Source: Meridianimaribacter flavus
GTDB taxonomy: Bacteria; Bacteroidota; Bacteroidia; Flavobacteriales; Flavobacteriaceae
Assembly (NCBI RefSeq): GCF_004366715.1
Contig: NZ_SOQZ01000001.1
Location: forward strand, 558,001-622,000
Direction of reading: 5' to 3'
Length of the DNA stretch: 64,000 bases
A program made the translations under genes and the position numbers. The first letter of the stretch is position 1, and each line of letters begins with the position of its first letter. This document shows positions 19,521 to 28,158 of this stretch, in pieces. The notes below the pieces were generated by a model. It had not been told where the DNA came from. It made no database searches and worked only from the letters and a program-made list of their open reading frames with translations.

Positions 19521-20793
19521 TATAAAAAGAATCACTGCTTTTTGTTGAAGTTTTTGGGTTTAGTTTATACTCGTTTTTAGTAATCACATCTTTAATGTCT
19601 TTCTTTGGGTGTTGAGCTTTAAAAGATACCGCAAAAGCAATCACAGATATTACCATTCCAGCCATAAAAATAGTATAGGTTAAACGCAAAATCCTGTATT
19701 TTCGGTCTAAAACTTTACCAAGAAAGTACAAGTCTTTGGTTAAAGAACTGTACACGTAATCTTTGTCTTTTAAAAGCTCACTAATTGCCCATTGGTACTC
19801 ACTTAACTCCATTTTATGAAAGTTTCCAAAAAAGGTTAAATTCACTTTTTTGTTCTTAACATCTTCTTTGGTAAACTCACCACTGGTAATATTTGGTCTT
19901 GTAGCAATTATTGATAAAATCATCGAAACCACACTAGAAACAGTAAATATTAATGTAGGTACTATTAAATAGCTATTTGAAGGAGAATCAAGCTTTGACA
20001 TTAGGTTAGAAAGTACCAAAGAAATAATAATAGCATTAACCGAAAGTAATATGTTGGCTTTAGTATCCGCAATGTCACTAAGTTTTATGTGGTTTCTTAA
20101 TGCAACTCTATAAAAAGTTTGAATACCACGTTCAGGACTTTCGTTTTTATACTGTGCTTTATACTTTGCCTTTATTTTTTCTTTATTGGCTTTTTCTTTA
20201 TTCTTCTTTTTCTTTTTTATCAGTTTAGCAAGGTTTTCTTCTTTTTGTCTTTGCCAATTTTTTAAAGCATAATCAGTATAAAACTCATGCTTTTCGGTAA
20301 GTACTTTTATGTTTTCTTCAAGCCATTCGCTAGGTGAAAACTTGCAAACACCTTGTATTTCCATTTCCTTTCTTAAAAACTCACTGGCTTCATTAAAATA
20401 TTTTTTACCAAAATGCGAAGCATCAGCATCCCTTATAATTTTGCCTAGTTTAGTTTTAGGAGTGTCTTTAAACTTTGTAGCCATAATGCACTCACTAACC
20501 GAAGCTATCAAGTCATCACTTGCATCATTATCTTTTAGAAATTTTGAAGCTATTTTTACACTCTCTTCTTCATGACCCTCTCTAAGCTTGGTGTAACCTG
20601 TATCATGAAATAAAACAGCAAGTTCTAAAATTTCAGAATCTTCTTTGTTAACTTCAGAGTTTTCAAGAATCTCTCTTAAGCTTCTTAGTACACGTTCGGT
20701 ATGTGTATAATTATGGTAAAGAAACGTTTGGTCAAGGTCATTTTTAAAAAGATCAAAAACAAACTTTTCAGCATTTTCAACTAGTTTAGACAT
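19510..20793 (-). CDS. HD phosphohydrolase fused to a PycTM (Pycsar-effector-type) membrane domain
   Basis: This protein has 427 residues. Residues about 20-125 carry an intact HD metal-binding set: His27/His31 (YHNYTH), His63-Asp64 (LFHDTGY), HEEE at 74-77 and Asp122/Asp124 (IRDADASH). A Lys-rich linker follows (about 187-216). Residues about 222-393 match the PycTM domain (formerly DUF5706, as I recall), with its hallmark DTKANILLSVNAIIIS (243-258). Three membrane helices are predicted near 247-263, 276-298 and 372-391. PycTM is the membrane effector domain of Pycsar anti-phage systems, which sense cCMP or cUMP. Here it is joined to a possible nucleotide phosphohydrolase and no cyclase gene lies nearby. 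Defence, signal degradation or housekeeping roles are all open. Confidence 0.85.
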   Translation of the reverse strand: MSKLVENAEKFVFDLFKNDLDQTFLYHNYTHTERVLRSLREILENSEVNKEDSEILELAVLFHDTGYTKLREGHEEESVKIASKFLKDNDASDDLIASVSECIMATKFKDTPKTKLGKIIRDADASHFGKKYFNEASEFLRKEMEIQGVCKFSPSEWLEENIKVLTEKHEFYTDYALKNWQRQKEENLAKLIKKKKKNKEKANKEKIKAKYKAQYKNESPERGIQTFYRVALRNHIKLSDIADTKANILLSVNAIIISLVLSNLMSKLDSPSNSYLIVPTLIFTVSSVVSMILSIIATRPNITSGEFTKEDVKNKKVNLTFFGNFHKMELSEYQWAISELLKDKDYVYSSLTKDLYFLGKVLDRKYRILRLTYTIFMAGMVISVIAFAVSFKAQHPKKDIKDVITKNEYKLNPKTSTKSSDSFYITA

Positions 20794-20894
20794 AAATCTT
20801 GTTTAAATTTATAGAATACAAAGTACTAAAAAAAAACGAAAAACAGCAGACTGCTTTTACGCTTTGATTGTAAGTAAAATAGAAGCATGTCGAC

Positions 20895-20902
20895 TAATTT
20901 TG
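20895..20902 (+). promoter_or_regulatory. TAATTTTG promoter box for msrB-msrA-selO
   Basis: TAATTTTG matches TAnnTTTG and lies 44 bases before the msrB ATG, in the gap between divergent genes. There is no clear -33 box. Confidence 0.4.
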
Positions 20903-20946
20903 AACACATTTTTTTCAGTTTTAATTAATAAAAGAAAGGACAACAT

Positions 20947-21396
20947 ATGCTTACTTGGAAAAATATTATCGATTTTTCAGTTAATGGTAATCCAACGCCA
21001 GATAAAAGAGTTGAAAAAACAGAAGAAGAATGGAAGGCGCTACTCACTACCGATCAATATCGAATTACAAGAAAAAAAGGTACTGAAATGGCAGGAACAG
21101 GAGCCTTTTGTTCAACACACGAAGCAGGTAAATACAATTGTGTTTGCTGTAATACACCAATGTTTGATTCTACCATAAAGTTTAACTCAGACACTGGTTG
21201 GCCTAGTTTTACACAGCCTATAAAGGAAAACGCTATTAAATATGAAAAGGACTCTTCGTTTGGTATGATTCGCGTGGAAATTATGTGTAACGTTTGTGAT
21301 GCGCATTTAGGTCATGTTTTTCCCGATGGACCAGAACCAAGTGGATTAAGGTATTGTGTAAATTCGGAGTCATTAACGTTGCAAAAGGAAGGTTAA
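20947..21396 (+). CDS. msrB: Peptide-methionine (R)-S-oxide reductase MsrB
   Basis: This 149-residue cytosolic protein reduces the R-epimer of methionine sulfoxide in proteins, using thioredoxin. The structural zinc site is present as two CxxC pairs (Cys65/Cys68 in NCVCCN and Cys114/Cys117 in CNVC). The catalytic Cys137 lies in GLRYCVNS, with His123 in LGHVF. Length and motifs are normal for the family. It is followed after 5 bases by msrA and then selO, making a redox-repair operon. Confidence 0.95.
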   Translation: MLTWKNIIDFSVNGNPTPDKRVEKTEEEWKALLTTDQYRITRKKGTEMAGTGAFCSTHEAGKYNCVCCNTPMFDSTIKFNSDTGWPSFTQPIKENAIKYEKDSSFGMIRVEIMCNVCDAHLGHVFPDGPEPSGLRYCVNSESLTLQKEG

Positions 21397-21401
21397 ACAT
21401 T

Positions 21402-21938
21402 ATGAATGCAACACATGAATTAGCAACAGTAGGTGGTGGATGCTTTTGGTGTACCGAAGCCGTTTTTCAACAGGTTAAAGGCGTTGTTAAGGTAACCTCA
21501 GGATATTCTGGAGGAACAGTTCCTGGTAAACCAACCTATCGAGAAATTTGTTCAGGGCTCACAGGTCATGCCGAAGTAGTTCAAATAGAGTTTAATCCTA
21601 ATATAATTTCATATAAGGATATCATTACAATTTTTATGACAACGCATGATCCAACAACTTTAAATAGGCAAGGAGCTGATGTTGGAACACAGTATCGTTC
21701 AGTTATTTTTTATCATAATGACAATCAGAAAAAAGTAGCTGAACAGGTTTTAAATGAGCTTAATGTATATTTTGAAAGCCCTATAGTTACAGAGCTTAGT
21801 GAACTAGATGTGTTTTATGATGCCGAAGTTGAACATCAAGATTTTTATAAGAATAATCCTGATTATGGCTATTGTAATTTTGTAATTACTCCAAAATTAG
21901 CTAAACTACGTCAACTGCATGCCGATAAATTAATATGA
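21402..21938 (+). CDS. msrA: Peptide-methionine (S)-S-oxide reductase MsrA
   Basis: The start is ATG 21402 (MNATHELATVGGGCFWC), giving 178 residues; an upstream start would overlap msrB by about 40 bases. The catalytic motif GCFWC has Cys14 and Cys17. Family features GYSGG, GHAEVVQ and the DVGTQYRS segment are visible. It reduces the S-epimer of methionine sulfoxide and so complements MsrB. Its stop overlaps the selO start as ATGA, so translation is probably coupled. Confidence 0.95.
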   Translation: MNATHELATVGGGCFWCTEAVFQQVKGVVKVTSGYSGGTVPGKPTYREICSGLTGHAEVVQIEFNPNIISYKDIITIFMTTHDPTTLNRQGADVGTQYRSVIFYHNDNQKKVAEQVLNELNVYFESPIVTELSELDVFYDAEVEHQDFYKNNPDYGYCNFVITPKLAKLRQLHADKLI

Positions 21939-23494
21939 TAACATTCAATATCAATAACACATTTTCTGAGAACTTGCCTTCTGATGTAGTTTTAGAAAAC
22001 ACCAGAAGACAAGTTGAACAGGCGTGTTTTTCTTATGTTAATCCTAAGTTGGCTCAAAACCCTGAGTTGATTCATAGTTCAGTGGACTTAGCTAAAAACT
22101 TAGGTTTAACAGCGCAAGACCTTAAATCAAATGATTTTTTGCAAATAATGTCTGGTAACAGTGTGTATCCAAACACAAAACCCTATGCTATGAACTATGG
22201 TGGACATCAATTTGGTAATTGGGCTGGACAATTAGGTGATGGTCGTGCTATAAACCTTTTTGAAATTCAGCAAAACAACAAGCAATGGACTTTACAGCTT
22301 AAAGGTGCAGGAGAAACTCCATACTCAAGACAAGGTGATGGTTTGGCAGTATTGCGCTCATCAATTAGAGAGTATTTATGTAGCGAAGCAATGCATCATT
22401 TAGGAGTGCCAACTACTAGAGCTTTGGCATTGTTGTCAACAGGAGAAAAAGTACTTAGAGATGTGATGTACGATGGTAACTCAGCTTATGAAAAAGGAGC
22501 AATAGTTTGTAGAGTGTCACCAACTTTTATTCGTTTTGGGAATTTTGAAATTTTCGCAGCACGACAAGATTTAAAAACGCTTACTCAATTAACCGATTAT
22601 ACAATTAATCAGTTTTTTCCTCACCTAGGAAAGCCATCAAAAGAGACTTATATTAAGTTTTTTGATGAAGTTTGTCAACGCACATTAGAGATGATTATCC
22701 ATTGGCAACGAGTAGGTTTTGTACATGGTGTAATGAATACTGATAATATGTCAATTCTTGGTTTAACCATAGACTATGGACCTTATGGTTGGCTAGAAGG
22801 TTTTGATTATGGTTGGACACCAAACACAACAGACGCTCAACATAAGCGATACAGATTTGGAAATCAACCCAATATTGGACTTTGGAATTTATACCAACTG
22901 GCAAACGCGTTGTATGCTCTGGTTGAAGATGCCACACCTTTTGAAACAGCATTAGAAACCTACAAGAACAATTTTGATAAACAATCATTAGAAATGATGC
23001 GTTCAAAACTTGGTTTAGAATTTAAAGAGGCTTCAGATATACAACTTATTCATGAGTTAGAAGAAACGTTATTATTATCTGAAACAGATATGACACTGTT
23101 TTTTAGGTTGCTTTCTAAGTTTTCAGTAGATAATCCAAAAAGAGGTTTAGAACTCATAAAGCCTGCTTTTTATTCTGAAATATCTAATGAAATAAAAGAA
23201 AAGTGGCTGCTTTGGTTTGATAAGTATGCGTTAAGATTAAAAAAGGAAACGTTGAGTAGCACTGAACGTTCTAAAAAAATGAATGCTGTAAACCCAAAAT
23301 ATGTATTGCGAAATTACATGGCACAATTAGCAATAGATAAAGCCGAAGAAGGAGATTATAGCTTGGTTGAAGAGTTGTTTGAATTGTTAAAAAAACCCTA
23401 CGACGAACAACCAGAAAATGAAAAGTGGTTTGCAAAACGACCAGAATGGGCAAGACATAAAATAGGGTGTTCAATGCTGTCATGCAGTTCTTAA
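21935..23494 (+). CDS. selO: Protein adenylyltransferase SelO (YdiU/UPF0061)
   Basis: This 519-residue protein shows the SelO signature blocks MNYGGHQFGNWAGQLGDGRA, LQLKGAGETPYSR, MNTDNMS and DYGPYGWLEGFD. SelO has a pseudokinase fold that binds ATP upside down and AMPylates proteins on Ser/Thr/Tyr; it is linked to redox homeostasis. The C-terminus ends GCSMLSCSS, a conserved Cys position that is selenocysteine in some eukaryotic homologues. The stop codon is a plain TAA. The 4-base overlap with msrA places it in an oxidative-damage operon and supports that role. Confidence 0.93.
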   Translation: MITFNINNTFSENLPSDVVLENTRRQVEQACFSYVNPKLAQNPELIHSSVDLAKNLGLTAQDLKSNDFLQIMSGNSVYPNTKPYAMNYGGHQFGNWAGQLGDGRAINLFEIQQNNKQWTLQLKGAGETPYSRQGDGLAVLRSSIREYLCSEAMHHLGVPTTRALALLSTGEKVLRDVMYDGNSAYEKGAIVCRVSPTFIRFGNFEIFAARQDLKTLTQLTDYTINQFFPHLGKPSKETYIKFFDEVCQRTLEMIIHWQRVGFVHGVMNTDNMSILGLTIDYGPYGWLEGFDYGWTPNTTDAQHKRYRFGNQPNIGLWNLYQLANALYALVEDATPFETALETYKNNFDKQSLEMMRSKLGLEFKEASDIQLIHELEETLLLSETDMTLFFRLLSKFSVDNPKRGLELIKPAFYSEISNEIKEKWLLWFDKYALRLKKETLSSTERSKKMNAVNPKYVLRNYMAQLAIDKAEEGDYSLVEELFELLKKPYDEQPENEKWFAKRPEWARHKIGCSMLSCSS

Positions 23495-23522
23495 TTAGTA
23501 TTTTTATAATAAAATTTTACAT

Positions 23523-26500
23523 ATGATATCCGCAAAAAAGCTTTTGTTTTTAAGCGTCATTACTTTTTTAACCATTGGTTGCGCTACTTACAAACCTCAA
23601 TATAGTAGTGAAGAATGGTCGCAACCTTCATTTCCTGATAAAGAAATTGATAAAACATTTTATCTTATTGGAGATGCAGGGTTATCACCGGAAAATGGAA
23701 TGTCAAAAGGTTTAACGGCTTTAAATCAACATTTGCAAGGAAAGAAAACAAAAGACGATTATGTTCTTTTTTTAGGAGATAATGTATATCCTTCAGGACT
23801 TCATGGTAAAAACCATAAATTGAGAGCAAGTGATGAAAACAATCTTGATGCTCAATTTAAATCGGTTAAAGATTTTAAAGGTGAAATCATTTTTATTCCT
23901 GGCAATCATGAGTGGTATGCCAATGGTGTAAAAGGTGTTAAAGCGCAAGAGAAATATGTGGAGGATGCTTTAGGGAAAAACACTTTTTTGCCTGAAAACG
24001 GTTGTCCTTTAGAGAGTATAGATGTAAATGAAACAGTTCAATTAATCATTATAGATAGTCAGTGGTATCTCGAAAACTGGAATCATAACCCAACTATAAA
24101 TGATGAGTGCGAAATAAAAACAAGAGATAGATTTATTCTAGAGCTCGAAGGAGAAATTAAAAAAGCGCAGAACAAGACCATTGTTTTAGCGATGCACCAT
24201 CCTATGTACACTAATGGTACACATGGAGGACAATATGCAGCAATAAAACATCTATTTCCATTGCAGCAAAAAATTCCAATGCCAATTTTAGGTTCGGTAA
24301 TTACGCAAATTAGAACTCAAGGAGGAATTTCAATACAAGATAGATACAACGAAAGATACCATAAACTCGTTAACAGAATAGAAACTTTAGCGAAGGAAAG
24401 TGGAAACATCGTTTTTGTTTCAGGTCATGAACATACCTTGCAGTACATTGAGCACGAAGGTATAAAACAAATAGTTTCAGGATCAGGAGCTAAAGAGTCT
24501 TATGCAGCATTATCACACGACGGATTGTTTTCCTATGGAAAACAAGGGTTTGCTGAACTTACCGTTTTTAAAGACGGAAGTTCTTGGGTGAGATATTATG
24601 ATGCCGAAGGTAATACACCTAAAGTACTGTTTCAAAAAGAGGTTTATAAACCAAACAAGCATTTTGATACATCATCGCTTCCTGATACGTTTCCTAATGA
24701 AGTTGAAGTTTCTGTTTACGATGAAGAAGAAACAGATAAATCTATGTTTTTTAAATCGGTTTGGGGAGATCACTACCGAAAAGTTTATAGTACAAAAATT
24801 AAAGCTAAAGTAGCTACGTTAGATACTCTTTATGGAGGTTTAGAAGTAGTTAGAAAAGGTGGAGGACACCAAACAAGATCTCTAAGATTAAAGACAAAAG
24901 ATGGTCGTGAACTCAACATGAGAGCATTACGAAAAAGTGCAACGCAGTACTTACAAGCTGTTTTGTTTAAAGAAAATTATATTGAAGATCAGTTTGAACA
25001 AACCGAAGTTGAAAGTTTAATTCTCGATTTCTATACAGCAGCCCATCCTTATGCGTTTATGGTGGTTCCTGATTTGTCTGATGCTGCAGATGTATATCAT
25101 ACCAACCCAAAGCTGTACTATATTCCAAAGCATAAACACTTAGGTGATTTTAATACTGAATATGGTGATGAGTTATATATGATTGAAGAGCGACCAGAAG
25201 ATAACTATACTGATGAAAGAACTTTTGGTTATGCTGATGATATTGAAAGCACACACGATATTATTGAAAAAGTACGTAAAGATGAAGAATATAAAATAGA
25301 CGAAGAAGCATACATTCGTGCACGTTTGTTCGATATGCTAATTGGAGATTGGGACAGACACCAAGATCAATGGCGTTGGGCACAATTTGACCAAGAAAAT
25401 GGAGATAAACTCTACAAACCAATACCAAGAGATAGAGACCAAGTATTTTCAAATTTTGATGGTGCGTTGTTAGATGTTATGAGAGTAATTTCAGGGTCTA
25501 CAAATCAGTTGCAAGTATATGATGAAGAACTGAAAGACGTCAAATGGATGAATAGTGCTGGAGTTAAACTAGACCGAGTTTTAATTCAGCAATCCGAACT
25601 TGATGTATGGTTAGCACAAGCACAGTTTCTACAAGAAAACGTTACAGATGATGTTATTGAGCATGCTTTTTCAAAAACACCTAAAGAAGTTCAAGACGAA
25701 ACTTTTGAAGAAATCAAACAAAAGCTAAAAGGACGTAGAGGTAATCTACAAGACATTGCTAAGCGATATTATAATTATTTAAATGAATTAGTAATTCTTT
25801 CAGCAACTGATAAAGATGATTATATTGAAGTAAAGCGTATTGGAGACAACAAAACTCAGGTTACAATCTCAAGAATTAAAGATGGAGAAAAAGCCGATGT
25901 GTTGGTTGATAGAGTTTTTGATAAAGACATCACAAAAGAGTTATGGATTTATGGTTTAGATGATAAAGATGTTTTTGAAGTTACAGGAAAAGCTAACAAC
26001 TTAATTTTTACAAGATTAATTGGAGGTCAAGAAAACGACACTTACATTATAAAAAAAGGACGACGCGTTAAAATCTACGACCATAAAAGTAAAAAGAACA
26101 CAATTCAAGAAAATAAAGGTGCGCAGATAAAATTGACAGATGTTTACAACCTAAACCTTTTTGATTTCAAGAAAAATATTACTAGAAATACTGTAATTAC
26201 ACCAAATTTAGGGTTCAATCCAGATGATGGATTCTTAATTGGAGGTTCAATTCATTACTCAGTAAAAGGATTTCAACGTAATCCGTTTTCGCAAGAACAT
26301 AGGTTTAAAACAGGATATTATTTTGCAACAAGCGGTTTTGATTTAAGGTACGAAGGTGAATTTGCAAATATTTTTGGTGAATGGAACTTGCATTTAAGCG
26401 GAGTACTTACTAGTGAGAATTTTGCAAATAATTACTTTGGATATGGTAATGAAACCGTAAATAATGATGACGATTTGGGTTTAGATTACAATAGGGTAAA

Positions 26501-27230
26501 AACCAGTGTTTATGGAGCATCTATTGGAATTGTGAAAAAATCTGGATTTGGTAGTGATTATGGGTTTAAACTTGCTTTTGAAGGTGTAGAGTTGCAAGAC
26601 TCACCAAATAGAATAATTACCGATTTGGTTCCAGTTGGTTCAGATGAAGAGTTTTATGAAAGACGTTATTTTTCATCAGTTGATGCAACTTATGAATATG
26701 AAAGTTTTGATAATAAAATCAATCCAAGCAAAGGAATGACATTTATGTTTAATGCAGGAGCAAAAACCGAATTAGAAAAGTTTAAAAACATATTTGCTTT
26801 TGTAAACTCAAATTTAGGGTTTTACAATGCTCTTGGTATGCGAGAGCTTGTGCTTAAAACAGATATCAGAACTCAGCTAAGGTTTGGTGATGACTTCTTG
26901 TTTTATCAAGGCGCAATTATTGGTGGACATAATGGACTAAGAGGTTTTAGAACAGACCGATTTACAGGAAAAAGTTCCTTGGTTACAAGTGCCGATTTAC
27001 GCTACAGCTTTCCATCTTTTAAAACAAAAACATTACCATTTCAAATAGGTGTTTTTGGTGGTTTTGATGTAGGTCGAGTTTGGGCAAAATATGAAGATTC
27101 CGAAAAGTGGCACAACGACTACGGTTTTGGTACTTGGATAACTGCTGCCGAAAGTCTTTCAGGAACTTTTAACTTTTTTAATAGTGTCGAAGGTTGGCGA
27201 TTCTCGTTTGGCTTTGGTTTAAACTTTTAA
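23523..27230 (+). CDS. Metallophosphoesterase fused to an Omp85/BamA-type outer-membrane beta-barrel
   Basis: This 1235-residue protein has a lipoprotein-like signal ending LTIGC (Cys20). Residues about 45-350 are a calcineurin-like phosphoesterase with the metal-ligand motifs GDAG, FLGDNVYP, GNHEWY, MHHPMYTNG and SGHEHTLQ. A long middle section follows, with a WDRHQDQWRW segment and no domain I can name. About residue 870 onward is a beta-barrel of the bacterial surface antigen (D15/Omp85) type, with GHNGLRGFRTDRFTG near residue 1138 and a terminal aromatic residue (FGFGLNF). The catalytic domain is probably tethered to its own outer-membrane barrel. Substrate and orientation are unknown. 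It ends overlapping the convergent gene by 4 bases. Confidence 0.85.
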   Translation: MISAKKLLFLSVITFLTIGCATYKPQYSSEEWSQPSFPDKEIDKTFYLIGDAGLSPENGMSKGLTALNQHLQGKKTKDDYVLFLGDNVYPSGLHGKNHKLRASDENNLDAQFKSVKDFKGEIIFIPGNHEWYANGVKGVKAQEKYVEDALGKNTFLPENGCPLESIDVNETVQLIIIDSQWYLENWNHNPTINDECEIKTRDRFILELEGEIKKAQNKTIVLAMHHPMYTNGTHGGQYAAIKHLFPLQQKIPMPILGSVITQIRTQGGISIQDRYNERYHKLVNRIETLAKESGNIVFVSGHEHTLQYIEHEGIKQIVSGSGAKESYAALSHDGLFSYGKQGFAELTVFKDGSSWVRYYDAEGNTPKVLFQKEVYKPNKHFDTSSLPDTFPNEVEVSVYDEEETDKSMFFKSVWGDHYRKVYSTKIKAKVATLDTLYGGLEVVRKGGGHQTRSLRLKTKDGRELNMRALRKSATQYLQAVLFKENYIEDQFEQTEVESLILDFYTAAHPYAFMVVPDLSDAADVYHTNPKLYYIPKHKHLGDFNTEYGDELYMIEERPEDNYTDERTFGYADDIESTHDIIEKVRKDEEYKIDEEAYIRARLFDMLIGDWDRHQDQWRWAQFDQENGDKLYKPIPRDRDQVFSNFDGALLDVMRVISGSTNQLQVYDEELKDVKWMNSAGVKLDRVLIQQSELDVWLAQAQFLQENVTDDVIEHAFSKTPKEVQDETFEEIKQKLKGRRGNLQDIAKRYYNYLNELVILSATDKDDYIEVKRIGDNKTQVTISRIKDGEKADVLVDRVFDKDITKELWIYGLDDKDVFEVTGKANNLIFTRLIGGQENDTYIIKKGRRVKIYDHKSKKNTIQENKGAQIKLTDVYNLNLFDFKKNITRNTVITPNLGFNPDDGFLIGGSIHYSVKGFQRNPFSQEHRFKTGYYFATSGFDLRYEGEFANIFGEWNLHLSGVLTSENFANNYFGYGNETVNNDDDLGLDYNRVKTSVYGASIGIVKKSGFGSDYGFKLAFEGVELQDSPNRIITDLVPVGSDEEFYERRYFSSVDATYEYESFDNKINPSKGMTFMFNAGAKTELEKFKNIFAFVNSNLGFYNALGMRELVLKTDIRTQLRFGDDFLFYQGAIIGGHNGLRGFRTDRFTGKSSLVTSADLRYSFPSFKTKTLPFQIGVFGGFDVGRVWAKYEDSEKWHNDYGFGTWITAAESLSGTFNFFNSVEGWRFSFGFGLNF

Positions 27231-28045
27231 TGAAGCTTAAAGCTATAAATGTTACTGCCTAAATCGCCATTGCGCTCTTCAGAAATGTAAACTGTGTTTT
27301 GGTCTTTAAAGCAAATGCCTTCTTTTTGAGAATTATGGTCAAAATATTGAGCTTCTACATTGCCTTTAAAAAAGTTATCTGAACTAAAATCTGTGATTTT
27401 CCATAGTTTGTCATGGTTTAAAAGCACTACAGTTTTACCATCGTTACTAATATCAGCAGAGGTGATTTTATTGTCTTTTCCGTCAAGATTAAATTCAGTA
27501 ACAAGTTTTGCGGTTTGCTTTCCTATTTCATTTTTCACCTTAAGCAATACGCATTTTTTGGTTTCTTTGCTAAAAAGATAAAAATGGTCATTAAACAGGA
27601 AAAAAGCTTCAAAATCCTTTTTTTTAATACCTTTTGGTAACGAAAACTCAATTTTTTCAGCATTAACGTCGTCATCATTCAAATTTGAATGCGCTACTTT
27701 ATAAATAAAAAAATCATCGCGTTTACCTGAATTGTTCCCAAAATCTCCAATATAAATATTGCCTTCAGTGTCCGAAGTCAATTCTTCCCAATCAATATTA
27801 TCTGCATTATCAATGTCTATATCTCTACTTAAAGTTCCATTAACATCAATTGCGTAAAGGTTGTTAGCATTTCCCTTATCTTCAATAACCCAAAACAAGT
27901 CATTATTGTCAATAGTTTCAATAGCTGAAACCTCAGTGAGATGTTCAGGTATATTGCAAACTACGTCTAGTTTTCCTGTTTGACAAGCGGTTAAAATAAA
28001 GGCGAAAAATAAAATTTGGGCTTTAATCATTATAAAAATCTTCAT
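27227..28045 (-). CDS. Lipoprotein of unknown function, possible beta-propeller
   Basis: This 272-residue protein has a lipoprotein signal ending ILTAC; Met6 is an alternative start. Repeated segments such as EGNIYIGDFGNNSG, NDHFYLFSKET and GKTVVLLNHDKLWKITDF look like blades of a small beta-propeller. No catalytic motif was recognised. It faces the metallophosphoesterase-barrel gene and overlaps its end by 4 bases. It is probably a periplasmic-side or surface lipoprotein with a binding role, but this is inference. Confidence 0.7.
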   Translation of the reverse strand: MKIFIMIKAQILFFAFILTACQTGKLDVVCNIPEHLTEVSAIETIDNNDLFWVIEDKGNANNLYAIDVNGTLSRDIDIDNADNIDWEELTSDTEGNIYIGDFGNNSGKRDDFFIYKVAHSNLNDDDVNAEKIEFSLPKGIKKKDFEAFFLFNDHFYLFSKETKKCVLLKVKNEIGKQTAKLVTEFNLDGKDNKITSADISNDGKTVVLLNHDKLWKITDFSSDNFFKGNVEAQYFDHNSQKEGICFKDQNTVYISEERNGDLGSNIYSFKLH

Positions 28046-28134
28046 GCTGACAAGATATTGAGATTGTTTACCAAACTAAAATTATTAACCTTAAAGTATT
28101 TATAAAATATAAGCTATTGCTTGTTCATTTTTAA

Positions 28135-28142
28135 TAATTTTG
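28135..28142 (+). promoter_or_regulatory. TAATTTTG promoter box for tesB
   Basis: TAATTTTG matches TAnnTTTG, 16 bases before ATG 28159. TTG triplets lie 15-25 bases further upstream (TATTGCTTGTTC), compatible with a weak -33 element. Confidence 0.45.
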
Positions 28143-28158
28143 AAACTGAAAAGCCTTT

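Noticed and set aside
20864-21178. Second-frame reading over msrB
   Set aside because: A shadow of msrB in another frame, with low-complexity translation and no domain.
21354-21401. Upstream start for msrA inside msrB
   Set aside because: MsrA homologues start close to the GCFWC motif, and the ATG at 21402 fits.
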